From positions 1 to 12,306 of the forward strand of contig JAFGCE010000004.1 of the NCBI GenBank assembly GCA_016932755.1: DNA of 12,306 nucleotides, in the 5' to 3' direction. Positions 5,524-10,900 of this stretch are shown in pieces. The position numbers and the translations under genes were made by a program. The number at the start of each line of letters is the position of its first letter. Position 1 is the stretch's first letter. Source of the stretch: Candidatus Woesearchaeota archaeon. GTDB taxonomy: Archaea; Nanobdellota; Nanobdellia; Woesearchaeales; JAGWAF01. The notes beneath the pieces were generated by a model. The model was not told where the DNA came from. It did not search any database and saw only the letters and a list, made by a program, of their open reading frames with translations.

Positions 5524-5685
5524 ATGGTAAAATTTCCAGAAGCAGACGCGAGGTTGTTCTATAGGAAGTTTGTCTGCAGGAAATGCAAAAGTGTAATAAA
5601 GGCGTCTAACTTAGATGTACTTGCAGGCAAGATTAGCTGCAGAAACTGCGGAAGTCATGCCCTAAGGCCGAAAAGGAAGAAATAA
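5524..5685 (+). CDS. rpl40e: Ribosomal protein eL40 (L40e)
   Basis: This 53-residue gene is too short for most length cut-offs. It reads MVKFPEADARLFYRKFVCRK, then CKSVIKAS, GKISCRNCGSHALRPKRKK. The C4 zinc finger (C18, C21, C39, C42), the PEA-AR N-terminus and the ALRPKRKK end are diagnostic of eL40, a large-subunit protein that in eukaryotes is made fused to ubiquitin. Here, as in other archaea, it stands alone. GAGG (5515-5518) lies just upstream of the ATG as a weak ribosome binding site. It sits 16 nt after aIF5A and 22 nt before the site-2 protease gene, so it is an internal cistron of this operon. Confidence 0.95.
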   Translation: MVKFPEADARLFYRKFVCRKCKSVIKASNLDVLAGKISCRNCGSHALRPKRKK

Positions 5686-5707
5686 GGCCTAAAAACTGTG
5701 TGATAGA

Positions 5708-6895
5708 ATGGATTATCAAACTATTGCTGCAATTCTATTTATCGCTTTAATGACATATTTCTTGATTAAGAACAAGGACAAGGTAAAGACACAGGGATAT
5801 TTCCCTATACTTTATTTTGTCATGTACAGGACAAGGTTCGGTCTCCAGCTTATGGAGAAATTTGCAAAGAAACTGCCAAGGCTCCTGAAATGGGTTGCTT
5901 ATGCAGGCGTTTTTATCGGATTCCTGGGCATGATTTTCATCTCAGTAAACCTTGTTTGGAACATTATCTCAATGATTACAGCTCCTGCAGCCACTGCAGG
6001 TGTTGCTCTTGTGCTTCCTTTCAAGATGAAAGGCAGTTTTTATGTTCCGTTCTTTTACTGGATAATCTCAATCTTTGTGCTTGCAGCGATACATGAGTTT
6101 TCCCACGGAGTTATCTCAAGGGTTTATGATGTAAAAGTCAAGTCAAGCGGCTTTGCATTTCTCGGTGTGCTGGCTCCTGTCATTCCTGCTGCATTTGTAG
6201 AGCCCGATGAAAGCCAGCTTGAGAAAAAAAGCGCAGGAGCAAGGCTTTCAGTTTTTGCCGCAGGCCCTTTTTCAAACATTGCTTTTGCTGCGTTGGTTGC
6301 CCTCTTATTTGTGCTTTTGCTTTCTCCTGTAATAAACACGGTTTTTGTGCCTGATGGAATTATTGTAGGAGGGTATGTAAGGGACCATGACAATGAAACA
6401 TTTCCTGCAGAGAAAGCGAACATAAGCAAGGGAGAGGTAATCATTAAGCTGAACAACATAGACGTCCCGTCTATTGACAATTTTACTGCGGTTTTGGAAA
6501 CAACAAAGCCCGGGCAGCAGATAACTGTCCAGACAAATGAAACCGCCTACCAGATTACTCTTGCCCATGACCCTGCTGATGAAAACCGGTCTTATCTCGG
6601 GATTTATGTGAAGCAGAGCACAAGGATAAGCGAGGATTTCAGGGAAAAGTACGGGAACATTTTGACATCATCAATTATCTGGGTAATAGGGCTGTTCTAC
6701 TGGTTTTATGTCCTGAATTTGGGGATTGGGCTGTTTAATCTTGTCCCAATCGGGCCTCTTGACGGCGGCAAGATGCTTTACACTGTCCTTACAAAATACC
6801 TGAGGGAGGATATTGCGATTAAGGCATGGAAGCTTATCAGTTCATTTTTCCTTCTGCTTATACTTGTGATTATCCTGTTTGCGTTCCTAAAATGA
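5708..6895 (+). CDS. Site-2-type intramembrane metalloprotease (M50)
   Basis: The 395-residue membrane protein has the zinc motif HEFSH (129-133) at the start of a transmembrane helix, and the second M50 motif NLVPIGPLDGG (344-354), whose D352 is the third zinc ligand. A soluble PDZ-like domain (about 215-300, with SKGEVIIKLNNIDV) lies between them. Helices can be placed near 3-21, 62-84, 112-130, 183-207, 320-345 and 375-394. Such proteases cut transmembrane segments of anchored regulators or remnant signal peptides in the cytoplasmic membrane. The substrate is unknown, and no anti-sigma-like partner exists nearby. The gene follows eL40 after 22 nt, and its stop overlaps the trmJ start as ATGA, so the two are translationally coupled. 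Confidence 0.92.
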   Translation: MDYQTIAAILFIALMTYFLIKNKDKVKTQGYFPILYFVMYRTRFGLQLMEKFAKKLPRLLKWVAYAGVFIGFLGMIFISVNLVWNIISMITAPAATAGVALVLPFKMKGSFYVPFFYWIISIFVLAAIHEFSHGVISRVYDVKVKSSGFAFLGVLAPVIPAAFVEPDESQLEKKSAGARLSVFAAGPFSNIAFAALVALLFVLLLSPVINTVFVPDGIIVGGYVRDHDNETFPAEKANISKGEVIIKLNNIDVPSIDNFTAVLETTKPGQQITVQTNETAYQITLAHDPADENRSYLGIYVKQSTRISEDFREKYGNILTSSIIWVIGLFYWFYVLNLGIGLFNLVPIGPLDGGKMLYTVLTKYLREDIAIKAWKLISSFFLLLILVIILFAFLK

Positions 6896-7551
6896 TTAGC
6901 ATTGTGCTGGTTGAGCCGAGGAATTCAGGAAATGTCGGTGCAGTGGCAAGAGTCATGGCTAATTTCGGCTTTGAAAAGCTAGTTCTTGTGAATCCAAAAT
7001 GCAACCATCTTTCCCAGACAGCAAGAAACAGGGCAAAATGGGCGCAGGATGTTCTGCAGAAAGCCAAGGTTGTGAAAAAGCTTCCTGAATTTGACACTTT
7101 GGCTGCTACAACAGCAAAAATCGGGACTGATTACAACATTCCAAGAAGCCCGATTACACCGAAGCAGCTTTCTTCAATCTGCAGGGGAAATGCTGGACTT
7201 GTTTTTGGAAGGGAAAACACAGGCTTGACAAATGAGGAGATACTTTCCTGCGATTTTGTAGTTTCAATACCTGCTTCAAAAAAATATCCTGTCCTTAACT
7301 TAAGCCATTCTGTTGCAGTCATACTTTACGAGCTTTCAGGGGAAAGCCATGTTGGGCATATAATCCCTGCTTCAAAAGCTGAGAAAGAGCAGATAATGAA
7401 AATGTTGAGCAAAGCTCTTGATAAAATGGAATTCGCTACAAAAGAAAAAAAGGAAACCCAGATTAAAGTCTGGAAAAGGATGGTCGGAAAATCTTTCCTT
7501 ACAAAAAGGGAGGCTTATGCGCTGATGGGATTTTTTAAGAAACTGAAATAA
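6892..7551 (+). CDS. trmJ: tRNA 2'-O-methyltransferase TrmJ (SPOUT)
   Basis: Predicted 219-residue SPOUT enzyme that methylates the ribose of nucleotide 32 in the tRNA anticodon loop (Cm32 in characterised archaeal TrmJ) using SAM. The N-terminus ISIVLVEPRNSGNVGAVARV holds the catalytic Asn-Arg region. GLVFGRENTGLTNEEI (about 99-114) and VLNLSHSVAVILYEL form the trefoil-knot SAM site. The last 50 residues are a helical extension with KRMVGKSFLTKREAYALMGF, as in TrmJ. An upstream in-frame start at 6826 would add 22 residues overlapping the protease gene and is rejected, because family homology begins at MISIVLVEP and the ATG at 6892 overlaps the protease stop (ATGA). It ends directly against the convergent winged-helix gene, with no bases between. 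Confidence 0.93.
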   Translation: MISIVLVEPRNSGNVGAVARVMANFGFEKLVLVNPKCNHLSQTARNRAKWAQDVLQKAKVVKKLPEFDTLAATTAKIGTDYNIPRSPITPKQLSSICRGNAGLVFGRENTGLTNEEILSCDFVVSIPASKKYPVLNLSHSVAVILYELSGESHVGHIIPASKAEKEQIMKMLSKALDKMEFATKEKKETQIKVWKRMVGKSFLTKREAYALMGFFKKLK

Positions 7552-7866
7552 TTATTTCTTTTTTTCAAAATATTTCTTGACTCTCTGGTTCATTGACGGC
7601 TTTGCATTGGGCCCGAGGCTGTAATAAATCTTTTCTGCGTTTGCGCCCCAGCTGTATTCCCCTTTTTCCTGCTTGATTTCCTTTATCTTGAACTCTCCCA
7701 AAGCAGCGCCTTTCTTGAGGTGGTAATAAACAACTCTCAGGGTTGGCTTGGGGAATATTTCAATATAGGACTTGTAGATGTCATAGCCGTATCCTTTTTT
7801 CATGAAGAACAAAATATCGACGATGTTTTGCCTGATTGCAGATGTTGTCGGACGCCCCCTTTTCAT
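7552..7866 (-). CDS. Small winged-helix DNA-binding protein, PadR-like
   Basis: The 104-residue protein begins MKRGRPTT, an RGRP core like an AT-hook. It then has a winged helix: helix 1 IRQNIVDILFFMKK, helix 2 in GYGYDIYKSYIEIF, a recognition helix TLRVVYYHLKKG, and a wing with EYSWGANAEKIYYSLG. The GYGYDIYK and TxxxVYYHLKKG segments recall PadR/MarR-like regulators, but the C-terminal dimerisation helix of PadR is short. No effector site is visible. It is transcribed alone, from TATTTAAA 29 bp upstream, and is divergent from the unrecognised 204-residue gene; regulation of that gene or of itself is possible but unproven. Its end abuts trmJ. Confidence 0.75.
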   Translation of the reverse strand: MKRGRPTTSAIRQNIVDILFFMKKGYGYDIYKSYIEIFPKPTLRVVYYHLKKGAALGEFKIKEIKQEKGEYSWGANAEKIYYSLGPNAKPSMNQRVKKYFEKKK

Positions 7867-7890
7867 GAATTAATTAACTGTAAATTCCCC

Positions 7891-7899
7891 TTTAAATAC
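7891..7899 (-). promoter_or_regulatory. TATA box of the winged-helix gene
   Basis: On the minus strand GTATTTAAA is centred about 29 bp before the ATG at 7866. It shares a 98-bp AT-rich divergent region with the TATA box for the 204-residue gene; this is where an autoregulatory operator could lie, though no clear inverted repeat is evident to me. Confidence 0.55.
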
Positions 7900-7933
7900 T
7901 TTTTGTTAATATTGAAAATAAATCATTCCTAAG

Positions 7934-7943
7934 TTTTATAAAT
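7934..7943 (+). promoter_or_regulatory. TATA box of the 204-residue hypothetical gene
   Basis: TTTTATAAAT is centred about 26 bp before the ATG at 7965, the same layout as for aRF1, which supports both the start codon and real expression of this gene. Confidence 0.6.
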
Positions 7944-7964
7944 ATCCTCAAATTAACCTTTCTT

Positions 7965-8579
7965 ATGGACACATTAACATGGGATGAAGTTGTTGAGTCT
8001 TCAAAAGCCCCGCCCCGCTTAGAGGAGCTATCTGATTATATTTTTATGAAAGGTATGTTGGATGTAGAAGTGAATCCCCACCAAGAAACACCTGCAGAAA
8101 TTTTTGATATTGCTTCAGATATTGAGGAAAAACTAAGAGATGCTTACCCTAAACTTACTTTTGTTGCAGAAGAAAGTGAAAGAACTCCTTTGAAAGGGTA
8201 TAGTAATGTTTATTGGGGGCAAATTTATGGCAGTGATGAATCAGGAGTTGTTGTAAAAATTCGAATAGATGCTTCAAAAATAGATGGCAGATTTAGCTTA
8301 ACTACAAAACCAACTTTCTTTGCAGTATTTCCTCTCGGAGATTATTTTGACCAAACTAACAGAGCACTAAAAGAAATTTGGAAGCATATAGCAGGATGTG
8401 AAAGGATTTTATTCCCTAATGAGGATTCCGGAGTTCCTAAAGAAAAAAGAGGAAACCAAACAATATTGCTTTATCAGGGAGGAAAGCCTGTTGCTATAGG
8501 AGAATATGCGTTGCAGGATTCTGGCTTGGAAGTTGAACCTAAAGAGCCAATTTTGGGAGAAGATGGAATCCTAATATAA
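7965..8579 (+). CDS. Hypothetical protein, 204 residues, not recognised
   Basis: I do not recognise a family. The protein is acidic, lacks a signal peptide or membrane segment, and looks like a folded alpha/beta protein. It has an N-terminal helical half (ETPAEIFDIASDIEEKLRDA, 41-60), a central strand-rich part (about 78-124, with VVVKIRIDAS and TFFAVFPLG), a helix around NRALKEIWKHIAG, and a C-terminal half with TILLYQGGKPVAIGEYAL. A single Cys (C144) is present and there is no zinc or nucleotide-binding motif. Codon use differs from its neighbours: 4 of 6 Gln codons are CAA, Leu is mostly TTA, TTG or CTA with no CTG, whereas aRF1 uses CAG throughout. This suggests recent acquisition or weak selection. 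It is a one-gene unit with its own TATA box. Confidence 0.8.
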   Translation: MDTLTWDEVVESSKAPPRLEELSDYIFMKGMLDVEVNPHQETPAEIFDIASDIEEKLRDAYPKLTFVAEESERTPLKGYSNVYWGQIYGSDESGVVVKIRIDASKIDGRFSLTTKPTFFAVFPLGDYFDQTNRALKEIWKHIAGCERILFPNEDSGVPKEKRGNQTILLYQGGKPVAIGEYALQDSGLEVEPKEPILGEDGILI

Positions 8580-8586
8580 TCCCAAT

Positions 8587-8596
8587 ATTTATATAC
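8587..8596 (+). promoter_or_regulatory. TATA box of the Trm-G10 gene
   Basis: ATTTATATAC is centred about 26 bp before the ATG at 8618, again pointing to a leaderless message. The box starts just 7 bp after the upstream stop codon, so little room is left for a terminator. Confidence 0.6.
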
Positions 8597-8617
8597 TGAT
8601 TTCTCGGATGTATCGTT

Positions 8618-9562
8618 ATGAAAAAAGCATTCCTGCTGTCAAAGGCAAACCCGGCAATCGGAAAAGAGGAGATTCTTGCTCTTGCAGGCACAAAAAAATT
8701 TGAGATGCAGGAGGATTTATTGGTTCTTGATGCGGATTTTGATTTTGAAAGGCTGGCTTACACAAAATCTGTTTATGATTTGCTGTTTGAATGCACAAAA
8801 AAACAGCTGATAGGAAAAATGAAGTCCTTTAACTGGCAGAAAATCTATAAAAAATCATTCTGCCTGAGGATATTCGGGGAAGACAAGTCAAGGGAAAAGG
8901 ATTTTGCAGGATATATCTGGGGCAATCTGAAAAAGCCAAAGGTTGATTTGGAAAAAGCAGGGACAAACATCCATATTTTCTTCACAAAAAAGAAAGTAAT
9001 GGTCTGCCTGCTTGATAAAAAAATAAACCAAAGCGGATTTGAAAGCAGGAGAGCCCACCTAAGGCCTGAAATGCACCCTTCATCTCTCCATCCAAGGCTT
9101 GCAAGAGCCATGGTTAACCTGACAGGAATAAAAACAGGAACTGTCACAGACCCTTTCTGCGGCACAGGAGGCATATTAATCGAAGCAGGATTAATGGGAT
9201 TCAATGTTGAAGGATATGATATTGAGCAGAGCATGCTTTTAATGGCTGAAAAAAACCTCCAGCATTTTAAGATAAGGCACAAATTAGAAAAAAAAGACGC
9301 AACAGCAATTAAAAAAAAGATAGGCTATGTTGTTTCAGACCTTCCGTATGCAAAATCAACAAGAAAACAGAATCTTGAAGTGCTTTATTCAAAATTTTTC
9401 AGTATCCTGAAGAAAAACCTGCACAAAAAAGCTGTTCTTGGGCTGCCTGATTTTGTTGACAACAGGAAACTGATAAAAAAGGCAGGATTGAAAGTCGAGA
9501 ATGAGTTCAATTATTATCTTCACAAGTCGCTTTCAAAGAAAATATTTGTCGTAGTAAAATGA
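8618..9562 (+). CDS. tRNA (guanine-10-N2) methyltransferase, Trm-G10 type
   Basis: Predicted 314-residue THUMP-methyltransferase. Residues 1 to about 135 form the ferredoxin-like plus THUMP RNA-binding part, with KKSFCLRIFGEDK and TNIHIFFTKKKVMVCLLD strands. A linker RRAHLRPEMHPSSLHPRLARAMVNL (144-168) matches the conserved 'RPxxHPxSxxPxLARxxVNL' stretch. The Rossmann domain follows with the SAM motif DPFCGTGG (178-185), an acidic GYDIE strand end, and catalytic motif IV DLPY (241-244). Trm-G10 methylates the exocyclic amine of G10 in archaeal tRNAs once or twice. Most relatives carry DPPYG at motif IV, so DLPYA is unusual. The related m2G6 enzyme Trm14 is an alternative. The 3' end overlaps the convergent bpsA-like gene by 30 nt. 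Confidence 0.88.
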   Translation: MKKAFLLSKANPAIGKEEILALAGTKKFEMQEDLLVLDADFDFERLAYTKSVYDLLFECTKKQLIGKMKSFNWQKIYKKSFCLRIFGEDKSREKDFAGYIWGNLKKPKVDLEKAGTNIHIFFTKKKVMVCLLDKKINQSGFESRRAHLRPEMHPSSLHPRLARAMVNLTGIKTGTVTDPFCGTGGILIEAGLMGFNVEGYDIEQSMLLMAEKNLQHFKIRHKLEKKDATAIKKKIGYVVSDLPYAKSTRKQNLEVLYSKFFSILKKNLHKKAVLGLPDFVDNRKLIKKAGLKVENEFNYYLHKSLSKKIFVVVK

Positions 9563-10477
9563 TTTTGTCAGTTTTCTGCTTCCTTTAACAAGCGGCTTCG
9601 GCGTTTTCACAGCCTCGCACCTTATCAGCCAGCTGTTGTACCATGCTTTTTGCTTTTGCTTTATCTCAAATTTTGCTTTTTTCACAAGCCTGCATCCATA
9701 TCTTCCTGATTCTTTGCTGACAGGATAAGTGCTGTGGTGCCTTTTGATGTCAGTTATTGCAAAACCCATTCTGTTGAGCATAGCCTGTATCCTGTGCCAT
9801 TTGCTGAAAGGGCTTTCAACAAGAGTCAGCCCAAAGTAAAGCACTCCGTCTTTTTTCAAAAGTTCAGCGCATCTTGACAGCCATATCCCAAGCCCTTCAA
9901 TTGTTTCAACAGGTTCTGTAACCAAAACATCAAACCTGTGCCTGTATTCAGAAGGCAAAGCTTTGCTTATGTCATACCTTGCTGCCTTAACCTTGAGTTT
10001 GTATTTTTTTGCCATAGTATTAATCAAATCAATAACCCTTTCATCAATATCAAGCGCAGTAATGCCTTTTGCAAGATTTGTGAGCCCCAAAGCCAGGCTG
10101 AACAAGTCGTCATCTCCCAAAACAAGGACTTTTTTTTCCTGCACATCGCAGATATCGTGCATAAACTTTATTCTCCTGAAAATGTCTTTTGTGTCAAGAA
10201 AATCCTGGTAAAATTCTTCTGTCAGGCTGGGCCTTAGCATTGTTATTTTTTTGAAAGTGCAAATTTCTTTTTTGAAACCATTTCTGAACAAGTTCATGTA
10301 TCTTTTCTTGGCTTCACTGCTTAGCTTTAGCTTGTCTTTTTCAGGAATAATCTCTTTTCCGAACATTGAGTTCATAAGCTCAATAAATTCAAGCCCGTTG
10401 ATATCTACACTGCTCAAAATATCCCAATATCCTTTAGGCCCTTCTGCCAGCTCCTTGATTATCTTAAGCCTGTTCAT
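9533..10477 (-). CDS. bpsA: BpsA-like branched-chain polyamine synthase
   Basis: The 314-residue protein has an N-terminal winged-helix-like part (1-62). A Rossmann domain follows, with KVLVLGDDDLFSLALGLTNL (116-135) and ITALDIDERVIDLI (139-152). The GDDD motif (121-124) is the signature of N4-bis(aminopropyl)spermidine synthase, in which an Asp of this motif is catalytic in Thermococcus kodakarensis. BpsA adds aminopropyl groups from decarboxylated SAM to spermidine, making branched polyamines. Pairing with speD, which makes decarboxylated SAM, through a 4-nt ATGA overlap strongly supports this. Differences from the known enzyme: it is shorter than the roughly 350 residues expected, and TEPVETIEGLG (187-197) stands where DPPET-like residues would be. 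A linear aminopropyltransferase activity is possible. The C-terminus overlaps the Trm-G10 gene by 30 nt. Confidence 0.82.
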   Translation of the reverse strand: MNRLKIIKELAEGPKGYWDILSSVDINGLEFIELMNSMFGKEIIPEKDKLKLSSEAKKRYMNLFRNGFKKEICTFKKITMLRPSLTEEFYQDFLDTKDIFRRIKFMHDICDVQEKKVLVLGDDDLFSLALGLTNLAKGITALDIDERVIDLINTMAKKYKLKVKAARYDISKALPSEYRHRFDVLVTEPVETIEGLGIWLSRCAELLKKDGVLYFGLTLVESPFSKWHRIQAMLNRMGFAITDIKRHHSTYPVSKESGRYGCRLVKKAKFEIKQKQKAWYNSWLIRCEAVKTPKPLVKGSRKLTKSFYYDKYFL

Positions 10478-10809
10478 CTTAGAACCTTCTTCCTCCTGCT
10501 TTTCGCTGGCTTGAACTTCTCCAGAAGGGATTTATATGCAGCCTCTGCTTTTTCAATTCCGCTGCAGCAGAAAATGTCAACGTTCGCATGCCCGTCTTTC
10601 TCAGGCCATGTATGCATGCTTATATGCGATTCAGCAAGGACAATAACTCCTGTAACCCCGATAGGCTTGAACTGGTGGAATGTCTCAGAAACTTTTGTTA
10701 ATCTTGACTCAGAAACAACTTCGTTTAATAGCCTTTTGACAGGCAAAACCTTTTCAAGAACATCTGCAGGACAGCCCCACATATCTACAAGTATGTGAGC
10801 TCCCGTCAT
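10474..10809 (-). CDS. speD: S-adenosylmethionine decarboxylase SpeD (pyruvoyl)
   Basis: The small prokaryotic type of AdoMet decarboxylase, made as a proenzyme. LAESHISMHTWPE holds the self-cleavage site between Glu and Ser (10629-10624 encode this Glu-Ser pair); the Ser becomes the pyruvoyl cofactor. The downstream HANVDIFCCSG supplies the conserved Cys used in processing and proton transfer. The product, decarboxylated SAM, is the aminopropyl donor for the next gene. Length (111 residues) is typical. The ATG at 10809 is chosen because AGGTGA lies 5 nt upstream; the GTG at 10818 is itself part of that site. The stop overlaps the bpsA-like start as ATGA. The last residues (KSRRKKVLR) are unusually basic, possibly a by-product of the overlap. 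Confidence 0.94.
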   Translation of the reverse strand: MTGAHILVDMWGCPADVLEKVLPVKRLLNEVVSESRLTKVSETFHQFKPIGVTGVIVLAESHISMHTWPEKDGHANVDIFCCSGIEKAEAAYKSLLEKFKPAKSRRKKVLR

Positions 10810-10814
10810 CCTCG

Positions 10815-10820
10815 TCACCT
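10815..10820 (-). promoter_or_regulatory. Shine-Dalgarno site of speD
   Basis: AGGTGA lies 5 nt before the ATG at 10809 and matches the archaeal anti-SD core. It decides the start in favour of ATG 10809 over GTG 10818, which it contains. Most other first genes here lack such a site, so speD appears to have a leadered message. Confidence 0.65.
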
Positions 10821-10856
10821 GTTTCTTCCATTGTGCTTGCGTAAATATTCCTGCTC

Positions 10857-10865
10857 ATTTAAAAA
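10857..10865 (-). promoter_or_regulatory. Candidate TATA box of speD-bpsA
   Basis: On the minus strand TTTTTAAAT is centred about 52 bp before the speD ATG, which would give a 5' leader of roughly 25 nt containing the AGGTGA site. AATATTTAC (about 10843-10851) is a weaker alternative giving a shorter leader. The 10810-10900 gap holds nothing else recognisable. Confidence 0.45.
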
Positions 10866-10900
10866 GCTTTTGGTTTGCTGTTTTTACAGTCGGAGAAAAT

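Noticed and set aside
6826..6891. Upstream extension of trmJ by 22 residues
   Set aside because: It would overlap the protease's last helix in another frame. Family homology starts at MISIVLVEP, and the ATG at 6892 forms an ATGA overlap.
8845..9282. Minus-strand ORF of 145 residues within the Trm-G10 gene
   Set aside because: It is the antisense of the THUMP-methyltransferase coding region, which has clear SAM and catalytic motifs. The shadow is Cys/Ser/Phe-rich with no recognisable domain.
9938..10237. Plus-strand ORFs opposite the bpsA-like gene
   Set aside because: They are antisense shadows of a gene with a strong GDDD Rossmann motif and translational coupling to speD, and they have no promoter or motif of their own.
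10810..10818. GTG start for speD
   Set aside because: The GTG is embedded in the AGGTGA ribosome binding site that is ideally placed for the ATG at 10809.
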